DNA of 64,000 nt from Candidatus Altimarinota bacterium (GCA_028696815.1 JAQVGG010000002.1:1-64000); one strand, 5' to 3'; positions 1 to 13,279 are shown, numbered from the stretch's first letter. Notes: generated by a model from the letters alone, not told the origin. Translations and numbers: made by a program.

Positions 1-135
1 AAGCCATATTTAAGTGTTATGAATTCTAGTAAAATTTTTAACCTTGTTTTTGCTCTCATTCTACCTTTAGGTAAGCTATTTTTGAAGGTTTTTAGGTGGT
101 CCGATTTGAGTGGGACGATACATTTTTTAACATAA
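1..135 (+). pseudogene. C-terminal fragment of an unidentified reading frame
   Basis: The first frame is open from the window edge to a TAA at 133-135 and could start at an ATG at 19. It would encode a basic, hydrophobic tail ending in KVFRWSDLSGTIHF. The stretch at about 90-115 is clearly richer in GC than its surroundings, which is unusual here and would fit an imported or insertion-sequence remnant. I do not recognise the family. The frame may be the end of a real gene that begins outside the window, or it may be chance. Confidence 0.2.
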
Positions 136-266
136 AAAAAACTATTATCCTTTACAAAATAGAATAGAATATAGAATATAAACAATAGAATATTGGATAT
201 TGAATTTAAAAAAAAATTCTATATACTATTACTTTTAACTTTATACTTTAAACTTTGAACTATTTT
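136..266. repeat. AT-rich intergenic stretch with short degenerate repeats
   Basis: Upstream of the clpC start the sequence is built from short, imperfect, recurring words: TAGAATA-type words at about 157-200 and ACTTT(A/T)AAC-type words at about 230-260. This looks like decayed short-period tandem repeat rather than a gene. Comparable short-period repeats precede tgt and the ribF-like gene and flank the S23 gene. Confidence 0.45.
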
Positions 267-2822
267 ATGGTATACAACAATTTTTCAAACTGATATAAAA
301 AAGCTTTAATAAACTCTGAAAATAAGATAAAAGAAATCTGACTTAAGGATTTAAGGATTGAAGATGTTTTCCTGGAGCTAATAAAGCATATAAACTGAGT
401 AACAAAAGAACTTTTTACTATTTATGGTATTGATGAAAAACTTGTACTTGAAATAATAAACAAAGGTATATTTAATGAAAAACCAGAAAAAAGAAAATGA
501 GTATACTGAGGAATGAACTCAAAATTAAAAGAAGTAATTTTATCTTCAGTAAAAGTTGCTGCATCATTTTCAAAACCAAAAGCTTCTATAGAGGACTTTA
601 TAATAGCACTATTAAGAAATGATACTTGGTTAACATCTATCCTAGACTATATCTGAATAACTCCAAGTGATTTAGAAACTAATCTTATAGATATAAATAA
701 GATGTGAGCTCTTGATTGAGAAACAAAAGAGCCTACAAGTGATAGTATGTGAGATATAGATTCTATTTTATGAACTCTAACAGAAAACTTACTTTGAGGT
801 TTGTGAGAAATGCAAGCTACTCCTTTTGATCAAAACCAAGCTCCTACAAAAGAAAAGAACGAAGAATCAGATACTCCTGCACTAGACTTTTTTTCAACAG
901 ATTTAACTACTGAAGCTAGAGAAAAGAAACTTGATAAAGTTATATGAAGAGAAACTGAAATAGAAAGACTTATAGCTATACTAAACAGAAAAACTAAAAA
1001 TAACCCTGCTTTAGTTTGAGAACCTTGAGTTGGTAAAACGGCTGTAGTAGAATGACTTGCGATGAGAATAGCAACTTGAGATGTGCCATTTTCAATGAAA
1101 AATAAAAGAATTTTATCTCTTGATATGAGCTCTCTTGTCGCTTGAACAAAATATAGATGAGAGTTTGAAGCTAGGATAAAACAAATAATAGAAGAAGCTT
1201 CAAAAGCAGAAAACGAAATAATACTTTTTATAGATGAGATACATACTATAATCTGAGCATGAGGTTGAGAAGGAACTCTAGATGCTTCAAATATATTAAA
1301 ACCTGCAATGGGTAGATGAAAGATAAGAGTTATCTGAGCTACAACATTAAATGAATATCAAAAATATATAGAAAAAGATAGTGCATTAGAAAGAAGATTT
1401 CAAAAAATAGAAGTAGCTGAACCAAACAAAGAAACTGCTAACTCTATACTATCAGGTTTAAAAGATGTATTTGAAGAATACCATAATTTAAATATATCTG
1501 CTGAAGCTATAGATGAAGCTATTAATCTATCAATAAGGTATATAACTGATAGATATTTACCAGACAAAGCTATTGATTTAGTTGATGAAGCTTGTAGTTT
1601 AAAAAGCATGAAGTACAACTTTGATGAAAAAGAAACTACAAAACTAAAAGCAAAAGTTGTTGATCTAAATAAACAAATAGAAGCTGCAGTTATCTCTGGA
1701 AACTACAAAAAAGCTAGTATGTTAAAAGAAAAACAAGCACAACTAGAAAAAGAAATAATTAAGATAAGAAAAAAATTTAAAATACCAAAAGAAAAAAGAT
1801 TAACGATTACTTCTGAAGATATACAAAGAGTATTAAGTATATCAACTTGAATTCCTGTATCAAATCTGAGTAAATCTGAAATCACAAAACTAAAAAAATT
1901 ACCAAAAACACTTAATGAAAATATAATCGGTCAAGAAGAAGCAATCGAAAGTGTCGTTAAATCTATCATGAGAAATAAAGCTGGTATATCAGATAAAAAT
2001 AGACCTACTTGAAGCTTCTTATTTCTATGACCAACCTGAGTTGGTAAAACTGAGCTCGTAAAAGTATTAGCAAGAGAATTTTTCTGAGATGAAAACTCAC
2101 TTATAAAAATAGATATGAGTGAATACTCAGATAAAACTTCAGCCTCAAAACTTATATGAGCAAGTGCATGATATGTAGGTTATGAGGAAGGATGAATGCT
2201 AACTGAAAAAGTAAGAAAAAAACCATATTCAATAGTATTATTTGATGAAATAGAAAAATGAGATTTTGATGTTTATAATCTACTTTTACAAATACTTGAA
2301 GATTGAGTTTTGACAGATAATAAATGAAGAAAAGTAAGCTTTAAAAATACTATTGTCATAATGACTTCAAATATATGACAAGAAGAGTTTAAAGAACAAG
2401 CTAAAAAAATAGGTTTTGATGTAACAGAAAGCGAAGAGGAAAAAGTCTTAAAAGATTTTAAAAAAGCTAAAGAAAATATAATCTCAAATTTATGAGACTA
2501 CTTTTCTCCAGAGTTTATAAATAGAATTGATAAAATAGTTGTATTTAATCCTCTTGATAAAACTATAATCAGAAAAATAGTAAAGCTACAACTTGAAAAA
2601 CTTGAAAATAAATTAAAAGAAAAAAATCTAGAGTTTAAGTATGATACAAAAGTACTAAATCAAATAACTAAAAAAGTTTATAATCCAGAGTTTTGAGCAA
2701 GAGAAGTTAGAAGATATATAACTGATAAGATAGAAGACGAAATAGCAGAACTTATAATAAATGATGCAAGTAAAAAAACTTTTGAAGTTTATACAGTAAA
2801 AGATGAAATAAAAGTTAAATAA
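267..2822 (+). CDS. clpC: ClpC-type AAA+ protein unfoldase
   Basis: This is an ATP-dependent Clp unfoldase of 851 residues that remodels proteins or feeds them to ClpP in the cytoplasm. The N-terminal ~200 residues contain a weak Clp-N-like repeat. The first AAA+ module has Walker A GEPGVGKT near residue 252 and Walker [10 protein letters not shown] short middle region carries a UVR-like coiled coil ([12 protein letters not shown]) near residue 485. The second module has LGPTGVGKTE near 588 and VLFDEIEK, followed by the C-terminal small domain. The short UVR-bearing middle favours ClpC over ClpB, which has a long coiled-coil M domain. Many TGA codons fall on invariant glycines, including both Walker A loops, which fixes the genetic code. 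A strong terminator follows the stop directly. No clpP is in view. Confidence 0.93.
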
Positions 2823-2857
2823 AAAACAAGTCCTAATGCATTAGGGCTTGTTTTTTA
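2822..2857 (+). terminator. Rho-independent terminator of clpC
   Basis: A perfect hairpin of about 15 bp (AAAACAAG..CTAATG / CATTAG..CTTGTTTT) ends in a T-rich run and starts inside the clpC stop codon. Confidence 0.9.
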
Positions 2858-2901
2858 TTTGTTATTAATATACTAATACAAATAAAACTAACTCCAAAAA
2901 A

Positions 2902-3423
2902 ATGACAAAAGTATTGATACTATATAGTTCTATTGACGGACATACAAAAAAAATAGTTGAAACCATTAAAGAAAATTTAGATAGTAAAAACATAATATCT
3001 TTATCAACTATAAATAATGCTCCAGAAAATATAGAAAACTTTGATAAAATACTTATCGCATCAAGTATACGTTATTGAAAAATACTTCCAGTAGCAAGAA
3101 AGTTTGTACAGGAAAATCACCAAATATTAAACACCAAAAAAACTGCTTTTGTAAACATAAATCTTACTGCAAGAAAAACATGAAAAGATACTCCTGAAAC
3201 AAATGCTTATACAAAAAAATTTCTGCTAAAAACTCCTTTAAAACCTAAACTTACATGAGTTTTTGCATGAAAACTCGATTACAGTCTATATGGACCATTG
3301 GACACTTTAATGATAAAATTAATAATGAAAATAACTTGATGACCAACAAAAACACCTGAACCGATAGAGTACACAAATTGGGAAAAAGTAAAAGAGTTTG
3401 CAAGAGATTTTGATACACTTTAA
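2902..3423 (+). CDS. hemG: flavodoxin-type protoporphyrinogen oxidase HemG
   Basis: This 173-residue protein, close to the usual HemG length of about 175-180, belongs to the flavodoxin family. The FMN-phosphate loop is near the N terminus (YSSIDGHTKK), followed by the IASSIRYGKILP segment. HemG oxidises protoporphyrinogen IX to protoporphyrin IX, passing electrons to quinone or another acceptor, so it acts at the membrane. The C-terminal ITGGPTKTPE motif and the preceding hydrophobic helix are typical of HemG and separate it from plain flavodoxins. It faces the convergent hemN-hemE-hemD-hemC operon and lies about 4 kb from hemH, so context supports the call. A shared terminator separates it from hemN. 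Confidence 0.88.
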
Positions 3424-3453
3424 AAAGATAGACACTTTATATGTCTATCTTTT
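3422..3453. terminator. bidirectional terminator between hemG and hemN
   Basis: A 12-bp perfect stem (AAAAGATAGACA / TGTCTATCTTTT) with a 7-nt loop sits between convergent genes. The A-run before and T-run after it allow it to work on both strands. Confidence 0.85.
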
Positions 3454-4826
3454 TAGATTCACTTAGAAAATACTTTTTTATCGCTAAAATCAGGGTCAAC
3501 TAGAGCAGATATATTTCTTATAAAAAATTTTCATTCTTCAGTTACTATTATTACTCCTTTTTGATATTTTAATAGTCAATCATTTTGCATATCATCAAAT
3601 GTATCATCATTTATTCTTAACATATCAAAAAGTCCTTCTATTGAGACATCAAACTTTTTTGCAATTAAACTAAAATCAAGATAATAGTTGCACATAAGTT
3701 GCTCTATAATCTCTCAAACTATTTTTTGATTTAGAGATAATTTTAATCAAGTTTTAGTAGCCATCTTAGAGTCTTGTAGTAAATCAATATATTCTTTTAG
3801 ATCTTTTGTATTTTGTGCAAATCAAGAATCGAGTTGACTTATAGCAGAAACTCAAAAAGCATAAACTTGACCTGTAGTTTCTCTTGTACAATATCATTGA
3901 AAGTTACGATGGAGCGCATGAGATTCAAAAGCTTTATTTAATTGATCATCTTTTAAAACATAATGATCGAGTCAAATTGGTACATATCAAGCCTCTATTA
4001 AAAGCTCTCTTGATACTTGAAACATTGCAGATTTTTCCTCAGCTTTTGGTAATCATTTTGATTCAAGTATTTTTTGATGTAACTTAATTGATGGAACATG
4101 TGCATAAGAAAAAGTAACCAAACGATTAGGTTTTAGTTCTATAGCTTTTGAAATCGTCTCTTTAAAACTATCGATACTCTGCCCTGGTAATCAATATATA
4201 AAATCAAAATTTATACTTATATCTTTCTTTTTACTTCTAAATAATGATACTATTTTTTCTATACTTATAACTGGAGCTAAACGATTTATGTTTTTTAAAA
4301 CATGAGTATTAAAATCTTGTATTCAAATACTTACACGATTAAATCAAGCTTTTATTATTCAATCTATAGCTTTTTCATCTAAAAATGCTGGATGAGATTC
4401 AATTGCTATTTCAGCATTTTCTATACAAGTAAAATTATCAAAAAATATCTTATTTATTTTTTCCAGGTACTTTAAATTTACAAAATTTGGTGTTCATCAT
4501 CCATAATGAATTTGTGCAAGTTTTCTTGTTTTATCTATATTAGGTAAAACAAGATTTATTTCATTTATTAAAGCTTCAAAATAATGCTCTACTATTTTTT
4601 CTGAGTTATATACAGACATATTACATCAACAATAGTAACACAACTGTTTACAAAAAGGTATATGAATATAAATTGATATGTGTGATAATCAATCTTTATT
4701 AGATTCCTCAACTAGTTTTAGATAAGATTCTCAAGACAACTCTCAAAAATAGTTAGCAGGTGGATAACTAGTATATCTTGGAACTGGATAATTATACTTT
4801 TCTAAAAGATTTTTTGAAATATTCAT
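3453..4826 (-). CDS. hemN: oxygen-independent coproporphyrinogen III oxidase
   Basis: This radical-SAM enzyme of 457 residues, the same length as E. coli HemN, decarboxylates two propionates of coproporphyrinogen III to vinyls without oxygen. The N terminus carries PVPRYTSYPPA, typical of true HemN. Near residue 60 is IHIPFCKQLCYYCGCN, which gives the CX3CX2C iron-sulfur cluster site plus the extra cysteine found in HemN. GGGTPNF and the substrate-side motifs follow, and the full HemN C-terminal domain is present, which argues against the shorter HemW. The start lies 7 nt after the hemE stop, so it is the last gene of the hemC-D-E-N operon. Conserved glycines are written as TGA. Confidence 0.93.
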
Positions 4827-4833
4827 AATTACA

Positions 4834-5853
4834 TTATTTTTTATAATTTTTTACAGCATCAACAAATGCTCTTACTCACTCGATTGGAGTATTTTTTGTA
4901 ATACCATGTCACAAGTTTGCTATATAATTTTTTACTCAAAATTCATCTATCATTTCAATAGTTTTCTTTTTTATTTCATTTGGTTCCAGAAATAAATATG
5001 CAGGATCTAAGTTTCATTGTAAACAAGTATTTTCTCATACTAAACTTCTAGCAACACTAGGCATTATACTTGAATCAATTCATAAACAAACTCAAAGTTT
5101 AGATAGTTTTTCTAAAGCATGATTACTTCCTTTTTCAAATAATATAATAGGAGCTAGTGGCTTTATTTCTCTAATTATTTTTTCAACAAATGGTAATATA
5201 AAAGTATCAAAATCATTTGGAGATAAAACAGAACTCCAGCTATCAAATATCTGTACAGCATCAACTCATGCTTCAATTTGTTTTTTTAGATATACAATTG
5301 TTACATCTGTTATTTTTCAAAGTAATTCTAAAGCTAAATCTATTTGAGTAAAGCAAAACTTTTTAGCTTCTATAAAATCCTTACTTCACTTACCCTCTAT
5401 CATATAACAAAGAATTGTAAAAGGAGCTCAGGCAAAACCTATAAGTGGAGTTTTTCAACTTAATTCACTTTTTATAAGTTTTATTGCATCATAAACATAA
5501 GTTAACTTTTCAGAAGCATTAATATCAAGAGCATCGATATCAGCTTTATCTTTTATAGTTTTTTCAAAAATTGGCCCTTTGCTTTCTACGAGTTCTATAT
5601 CAAGTCACATCTCAAGTGGCACTACAAGTATATCCGAAAACAATATAGCAGCATCCATATCAAATAGTTTTATAGGCTCAAGTGTAATCCTAGAAGCAAG
5701 TTCTGGGGTTTTTACTCTTGTCCAAAAATCATACTGATTTTTTATAGCGCTATAGTCAGGTAAGTATCTTCATGCTTGCCTCATACACCAAACTGGTGGA
5801 CGAGAAACTTTTTCTCAAGCTAGAGCTTTTAGTAGTAAAAAATTATTTTTCAT
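4834..5853 (-). CDS. hemE: uroporphyrinogen III decarboxylase
   Basis: HemE removes the four acetate carboxyls of uroporphyrinogen III to give coproporphyrinogen III in the cytosol. The 339-residue protein opens with the signature [16 protein letters not shown] near residue 20, has the [11 protein letters not shown] segment with the catalytic aspartate, and ends with [13 protein letters not shown], both standard for the family. The ATG overlaps the end of hemD by 11 nt, which suggests translational coupling. Length and both signatures are complete, so the gene looks functional. Confidence 0.95.
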
Positions 5854-6529
5854 TTATTTTATAATAATCATATAAGGATTTAAGCATAGCTTCTTCACTA
5901 TGTTTTTTAGATACAATAATTTTATTTGTGCACTTTTGTTTTAAGTAAGATGCTGTGGTTTCTCATATACAAAAACATATAACATCTTTGGGTAATTTGT
6001 TTATTTCTAAAAAAGCTTCAACTTGACTAGGACTAAAAAACAAAATAGCATCATAAGCAAAATCAACTTTTATTGGTTTTAATTGTTTTTGATAAACTTC
6101 TATAGTTTCTACTTGTACATTTACACTTTCAAGGTAATTATAAAGCTCATTTCTACGAGGATTAGAAGCTAAGTGACAAACTTTTTTTTCTCAGGTTTTA
6201 TTTATAACTTTAGCAAGTTCTAAGGCATTATCTCAAGTTCATAATATCTCAAATCATCTTTTTTCAGCTTGTAGGCTTGTTTTTCAACCTATACAATAAG
6301 CTTTTTTTGTTTTTAGTTTTTCTATGTCATCAATTGCATTAATAGCATGGATGCTTGTAAATACAAATGAATCTTCATTACTATATAATTTATCTAAAAT
6401 TTTATTGTCTTTTATATAAGTAATTTGCACAAAATCAAAATCAAAAATATCTATTCATTTTTTTTTAGCTTCTTCTATATTAGAAATATCTAATTTTCTT
6501 GCACTTATGATTTGTACTTTATTTTGCAT
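5843..6529 (-). CDS. hemD: uroporphyrinogen-III synthase
   Basis: This protein of 228 residues closes hydroxymethylbilane into uroporphyrinogen III with inversion of ring D. HemD sequences are very divergent, so the call rests on size, two alternating alpha/beta halves, short family-like segments (FTSIHAINAI, YCIGGKTS, LFFSPSQVEAF) and its place between hemC and hemE. It starts 3 nt after the hemC stop and overlaps hemE by 11 nt. Sequence motifs alone would give only moderate confidence; the operon makes it firm. Confidence 0.85.
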
Positions 6530-6532
6530 ATA

Positions 6533-7453
<921 letters not shown>

Positions 7454-7581
7454 AATTTATAATTATTTTTTTATATATAGCAGTGTAAAAAAAAATCATT
7501 TAAAATCAAATAAAATAAATAGTTTTGTTTTTTATTTTATTTTTAGTAAATTATTTAAAATTTATATTTCCAAAAAATAAA
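7454..7581. promoter_or_regulatory. divergent hemC / hemH promoter region
   Basis: This 128-nt, almost purely A+T gap separates the divergent starts of hemC and hemH and must hold both promoters. No clear operator or hairpin stands out, and the extreme base composition makes individual -10 or -35 boxes impossible to assign. Confidence 0.4.
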
Positions 7582-8505
7582 ATGAAAGCACTAGTACTAC
7601 TAAATATGTGAGCTTCTAGAAACAAAGAGGAGTTTAAGGTATTTTTAAAAAATATGTTTAATGATAAGTATATCTTAACTATAAAAAATAAATATCTAAG
7701 AAGACTAGTTGCTTTTTTTATTGTAAGAAAAATACTTAAAAACTCATGGGAACATTTTGAAAAAATATGATGAATGTCTCCAATGTACAATTTAACAGAA
7801 AGACTGGTTTCTAAACTACAAGAAATGTTGCCAGAATACTATGTATGCTATACTATGAGATATACTTCTCCTTTTTCATTTGAAATCATTAAAAATTTGC
7901 AAGAAAAAAACATAAAAGATATAACTTTGTTATCTCTATATCCACACAACTCAACTACTACAAAGGTATCAAGTGAGCAAGATTTTTTAAAACATAAAAC
8001 TAAAGATTTAGATATAAAAATCCTAAACTATTTTTTTGAGAATCCGCTTTATAATAAAGCTATAGTTGAAAATATAAAAAAATCACTTGTATGAAAAAAT
8101 TACAATAATTATAACTTAATCTTTTCTGCTCATAGCTTACCCCAAAAAGTTATTGATTCTTGAGATAGCTACAAAGATCACATAGAAAAAAATGTTGAGA
8201 TTTTAAAAGAAAAATGTGCTGATGAAAATATGGATTTTGCTTCTATAGCTTTAGCTTATCAATCAAAAGTTTGAAGAGCAAAATGGTTAGAACCTAGCTT
8301 GTCAGATGTACTAAAAAGATATAAATGAAAAAACATAATAATTTATCCTATCTCTTTTATAATTGATAATAGTGAAACCATTTATGAACTTGATATTGAG
8401 TACAAAGAACTAGCCTTAGAGTTATGAGTTAAAGATTACATCAGAGTAGAATGTCTAAATGACAATGATATATTTTGTGAGATGATAAAAAATATGCTAG
8501 AATAA
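7582..8505 (+). CDS. hemH: ferrochelatase
   Basis: Ferrochelatase inserts Fe2+ into protoporphyrin IX, the last step of protohaem synthesis. The 307-residue protein starts MKALVLLNMGASRN. It has IGGMSPMYNLTE, the CYTMRYTSPF segment, the LYPHNSTTTKVS loop that matches the family YPQ-S-T region, and FSAHSLPQKVID with the metal-binding histidine near residue 183. The late family glutamate region (FIIDNSETIYELDIEY) is also present. Finding HemH with HemG favours the classic protoporphyrin route over the coproporphyrin (HemY/HemQ) route. It is transcribed away from hemC. Confidence 0.92.
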
Positions 8506-8572
8506 TAATAAATTAATTTTGTTTTTATGATAATTTTCATAAAATAAAAAGGGCAATTTATAATACTTAAAA

Positions 8573-10138
8573 ATGAGCATCAAAAAAGTTATTAAACATC
8601 TTTTTTTAATAGCAGTTATACTTTTTGCATTGACGATAAATGCAAAGGCTTTTTTAGGTGAAGATACTTGAATCAATTTATATAAAAATATAGACCAATG
8701 ATTATATGATTTAGAAGTAAAATTATTTCAAAAAGAGTTAAGATGATGAGATGCTTCTAAAGAGATATCTGACAATCTAAATAGATTTGTAATGGAGTTT
8801 TATAATCTTCCTCCTTGTTTTAATGAAAATATAAGTATAATCTCTAAAGATGATATCATAGAAACTGCTCAAATATATAATTTTATAGATGATGCATGTA
8901 AAGACTGAGAATGAAATGTAGCAATATCAAGTATAAATTCATATCAAAAAGCAATAAATGATTTCATAAAATATTCTGATAATATAAGTAAAGAAAAAAC
9001 TAAAAATATATATCAGATATCTAGAATTTGATTATATAGCGATTGAGATCAAGATAATTCTCCATTTGATATAATTACTGATTTACAAGAAATAGATAAA
9101 ATAATCTTTTGAGAAGAGTTGAAATATGAATGAGAGGAGCAAGGATTTTTAAAAAATTTTGAAAATTACCCATACATATCTCCAGTATCAGTAAGTGATT
9201 ATAATTTAGACTATTATAATAACAACTATAAAATAAATAATTCTGATTTACTTAAACAATTAAATTTAAATTTAGAAGCATGTGAAAATCAATCTTGATT
9301 ATCATTAAATGATCTAAATGAACTAATTTGAACATGAGAAAATAGTGACTCAGACTGAAATACTAGTTCATGATATTTAAGTAATCCAGAATTTATGTGA
9401 GTTAACTTTAATTGAACTTGATATAATAGTGCAAATGATAATTCTATGTGGCCATGCAATAATTTTTTCTGCATTAAAATAAATTTTGCAACATATAATT
9501 ATTCAGTTTTATGATATTGAGAAACAAAAAGCATTCAGTGAGTCTTAGAAAAATCAAATGAACATCTAAAAAAATGAGCTAATACATCGCTTCAACAATC
9601 AAAAATGACAACAAACAATTTTGAATTTTCTCTAAGAGATGTTGATTTTGCTAGTATGTTTCATCTTTGAGTTGTTATACAAACTAAATCTCCACCATTA
9701 CTTGATTTAGAAAATGCAATTGAAAGTGACAACATACCTAAAAATTATAAGGATGCGAGAACTTCAATAAGCATATGAGTTGCGGAAAAATTAAGAGAAT
9801 ATTATAAAAATTTATGACTTGACTATGATAGAGCAAATGACTTAAGCATATATTCAAAATATGAACAAGAGTTAAAAAATATAATATCATCAGCTGAGTT
9901 AAATCCAAACTTCTTGCTTGCAAAAGAAGAAGAATTAAGAAAAATTGAAGAAATAAAAGCAAAACAAAATGAATATATAAATGATAGTATAGATAAAAAA
10001 ATAAATAAAGATATATTAAAAGAATTTAATTTAGAATTTGTAGAACTTGAAAAATTTACTTGATCTCTAAAAGATTATGTAGACACTCTATATTGATTAA
10101 TAAAAAAACTTAACGAAATACCAATATTTGTAGAATAA
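8573..10138 (+). CDS. exported protein of unknown function (521 aa)
   Basis: The protein starts with a clear Sec signal peptide (about residues 1-24, basic KKVIKH then a hydrophobic core, cleavage near AKA). The mature part is polar and rich in Asn, Asp, Ser and TGA-coded Gly, with a few cysteines that could form disulfides outside the cell. The C-terminal third is predicted helical and coiled-coil-like (KEEELRKIEEIKAKQNEYI). No family is recognised. It lies 6 nt upstream of a second exported protein, so the two are probably co-transcribed and may act together on the cell surface. Confidence 0.75.
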
Positions 10139-10144
10139 AATAGC

Positions 10145-11392
10145 ATGAAAAAAATTATTATTACATTTTTTGTTTTACTTTTCTTCTCAAATCCTTTTAC
10201 TGCTTTTTGAGAGTCTTGTAGTATAAAAGATTCTACTCCTGAAGAATTAATCGAGTATGTTGTTAATGTAAGAAAAATAGTTTCAAATATAACTACAAAT
10301 GCTACAAAGACTGATAGCTCACTTAAAAAAACACAAAATCAATTTTTAAGATGACTTAATACTTTAAGCTCATGGAATAATTACAAAACAGAGTTTGATT
10401 TCTTTGTTCTTAAACCATTAACTAGCGAAATACCTACTCCAATTAAAAGAGATGATAAGTATTTATGAAATGAGATAGACTGATTAAATAGTTATTTATG
10501 AAGTATAGTAAGAAGATGATATTATAATAGTTTTATAGAAAAAGATGTTGCTTGTAGTTGAGTAAGTGAACAATGTGATTTAGAATGAACTGCATGAGAA
10601 ATAGTAATAAAATTAATCGAAAATACAAATAATATAAGACATTTACTTCAGTTATCAGTTACATGACATCCATGAGATTTTAATTCTAGTTTAATCTTAG
10701 TTAACAAAAATTTTAAAAACACTATTACTTCTCTTTATTCTGAAAACCAAGTAATAGCTTGTTCAAATATTGAATGATGATTTTTTGATCAAATTGCTAA
10801 AGCTATTTCAAATTTATCATTAAATGATAAATATGCCGAAAAAGGGATACAAAAATGGAAAGATGCATGGGCTTTACTTATATGAAATAAAGTAGATAAA
10901 GAAGAAGAAAAAAACTTATTATTAAGAGAGTTATGAAGACAATGAGTTTCTTGAGATTATACAAAAGCAATTTTAAAAAATTTAGATGATTATAATGGTG
11001 CTTGATGATACACTATGGAAAATAATTTTATAGTAAATAGTTTTAATAGAATTCAAAATTCAATAAATAAACAAATTAATGCTTTTTCTGAATCTATTAA
11101 AAAGAATTTTTGAACTGATAAAAATAAAAAATCAACAAGTATAAGCGAATTTACAAAAACAAGTGAGGAAGTTGATAATAGTAAAAAAATAGAAATAAAA
11201 ATCGAGGAACTATATAAATCCCAAATTCCGTTGGCTCAGATGCAAGATTTAGATACAAGTAAAATTACTACTCAAATAATCAAAATGCATGCTGATATTT
11301 GAATAAGCATAAATACACTTAATAAAGCAATTCCTATTAGTCAAAAGGTTTGTAGAGATCAATGATTTGGACTATGAAAATGTGAATACTAA
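10145..11392 (+). CDS. exported helical protein of unknown function (415 aa)
   Basis: An N-terminal signal peptide (MKKIIITFFVLLFF then SNPFTAFG) precedes a mostly helical polar protein with an early cysteine (ESCSIKD), a CSGVSEQCD pair and a C-terminal VCRDQGFGLGKCEY pair, consistent with an extracytoplasmic, disulfide-stabilised fold. No domain is recognised. It is tightly linked to the preceding exported protein and is followed by a strong terminator, so the two form one transcription unit. Confidence 0.75.
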
Positions 11393-11412
11393 ATATACAT
11401 AATATAATTGTT

Positions 11413-11443
11413 AAAAAAGAGTATTTGCAAAATACTCTTTTTT
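11413..11443 (+). terminator. terminator of the exported-protein pair
   Basis: The stem AAAAGAGTATT / AATACTCTTTT has a short TGCA loop and a T-run. Confidence 0.88.
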
Positions 11444-11480
11444 AGTTATTCTATATAAAATATAATATAAATAATTTTTA

Positions 11481-12224
11481 ATGTTAAACGAGAAAGAGTT
11501 AGAACAATTAAGAAAAAATGCTCTAGTTCACAAAAAAGTTTTTAAAACTATCTTAGAAATAATTAAACCTTGAACTACAGCAATAGAAATAAATAATTTG
11601 TGTTGAGCTATAGCAAAAGAACATGATGTGCTTTGCTGATTTAAATGAGTCTATGATTTCCCTGCTAATATATGTATAAGTGTAAATGATGTTGTAGTTC
11701 ACTGACTTCCTAGACCATGACTTGTGTTTAAAAAGTGAGATTTAGTAACTTTTGATTTTGGTATAAAAGATAATAAATATTGAGTAAATACAGATGCTGC
11801 AATAAGCTTGATAGTATGATGAGATGAAGCAAATCCTATCTGAGCTAAGCTTATAAATGCAAATAAAAAAGCACTTTACGCGGGTATATCAAAAGCTAGA
11901 GCTTGAAATACAGTATGAGACATAAGTGCTGCAATACAAGCAGAAATAGAATGAGCATGATTTTATGTAGTAAAAGACTTAACTGGTCATGCTATCTGAA
12001 AAAAACTTCATGAGAAACCGTATATTCCAAACTTTGGTAAAGCTTGAGCATGAGTAAAATTGGTTCCCGGTATGACGCTTGCCATAGAACCAATTCTATG
12101 AGAAACAAGTTGAAAAATAGTTGATGAGTGAGACTGGGAAATATATATAGAAGATTGAAGTCTTGGAAGTCAGTATGAACATACTATCCTAGTTACTGAA
12201 TGAGAACCAGAAATAATAGTGTAA
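11481..12224 (+). CDS. map: type I methionine aminopeptidase
   Basis: Map removes the initiator methionine from nascent proteins. The 247-residue length is standard. The five metal ligands are visible in order: DFGIKDNKYGVNTDAA gives two aspartates, LTGHAIG gives the histidine, AIEPIL the first glutamate and SQYEHTILV the second. CISVNDVVVHGLP holds the substrate-side histidine. There is no N-terminal zinc extension, so it is type Ia. Glycines in the fold are largely TGA. A small hairpin follows the stop. Confidence 0.95.
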
Positions 12225-12241
12225 AAAGACTATTATTTTTT
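12212..12241 (+). terminator. probable terminator of map
   Basis: The hairpin AATAATAGT / GACTATTATT has a T7 run and overlaps the map stop codon. Confidence 0.65.
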
Positions 12242-12297
12242 TGCCTAAATTTCATTTTTACATAATATACATAACATAATACCTTTATCACAATATT

Positions 12298-13218
12298 ATG
12301 TTATTTACTGATGCACATATTAAATTTTTAGATTACCTAGAAGTAATCAAAAATAAATCTCCAAAAACTATTGAACAATATGATAGACACTTAAAAAAGT
12401 TTAGTGAATATTTGGAAGATAAAAATATAGATAGCTTTAAATTTGATGTAAAAAATATTACTCTTGATTTAGCAGAGTGATTTAGAAGTTATTTATATAA
12501 ACTAAATTGAAAAATAAGTATAAAAACTGCAAACGCTTATATGATAACATTAAGAGCATTTTTAAAATATTTAGAAAAAAAATGAATTAAATCAATATCC
12601 CCTACATCTATTGACCTAATAAAGGCTGACCAAAGACAAGTAGAATTTCTAACTGAAGATGAGCTTGAAAGACTTTTTACTACGCCAAAAACAAATACAA
12701 TTATATGAACAAGAGATTTGGCTATTATGGAGTGTATTTATTCAACTTGACTCAGAATCTCTGAACTCACAGCACTAAATAGAAATGATATAGATTTAAA
12801 AAGAAAAGAGTTTGCCGTAAGAGGTAAGGGTAGGAAGATTAGAGTAGTTTACCTAACAGATCATGCAGCAGAACTTATAAAAAATTACCTAGAAAAAAGA
12901 ACAGATCACTTATCTCCCCTTTTTATAAGACATAATATAAAACTAGAAAATATAGATGCTTTAAACGATGAAAATGTAAGACTTACAAGATTTTTTATAA
13001 CAAATATGATTAAAAAGTATGCTATAAAAGCCTATATACTAAAAGATATATCAGCTCATACTTTGAGACATAGTTTTGCAACTACGCTACTAAACGCTTG
13101 AGCTGATCTAAGAAGTATACAAGAGATGTTAGGTCATGCTAGCATAAATACGACTCAGGTATATACTCATGTAACAAATCCTAAATTAAAAGAAGTACAT
13201 AAGAAATTTATGAAATAA
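12298..13218 (+). CDS. xerC: XerC/XerD-type tyrosine recombinase
   Basis: This 306-residue site-specific recombinase is expected to resolve chromosome dimers at a dif site. The N-terminal SAM-like core-binding domain spans about residues 1-95. The catalytic domain shows the full set: Arg in STGLRISEL, Lys in [22 protein letters not shown] and the nucleophilic Tyr in TQVYTHV near residue 294. Length and lack of extra domains match chromosomal Xer rather than a phage integrase. No integron or phage genes lie next to it. XerC and XerD cannot be separated from sequence alone, and CPR genomes often have a single Xer. Confidence 0.88.
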
Positions 13219-13279
13219 AACTTGATTTTGTACGAAAAAGCTGTAATATAAGCGTGTTTAAAATAATAACTTTATACAT

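Noticed and set aside
7774-8094. Apparent separate 106-aa gene inside hemH
   Set aside because: It is only the part of hemH between two TGA codons; under TGA=Gly it is one ferrochelatase gene.
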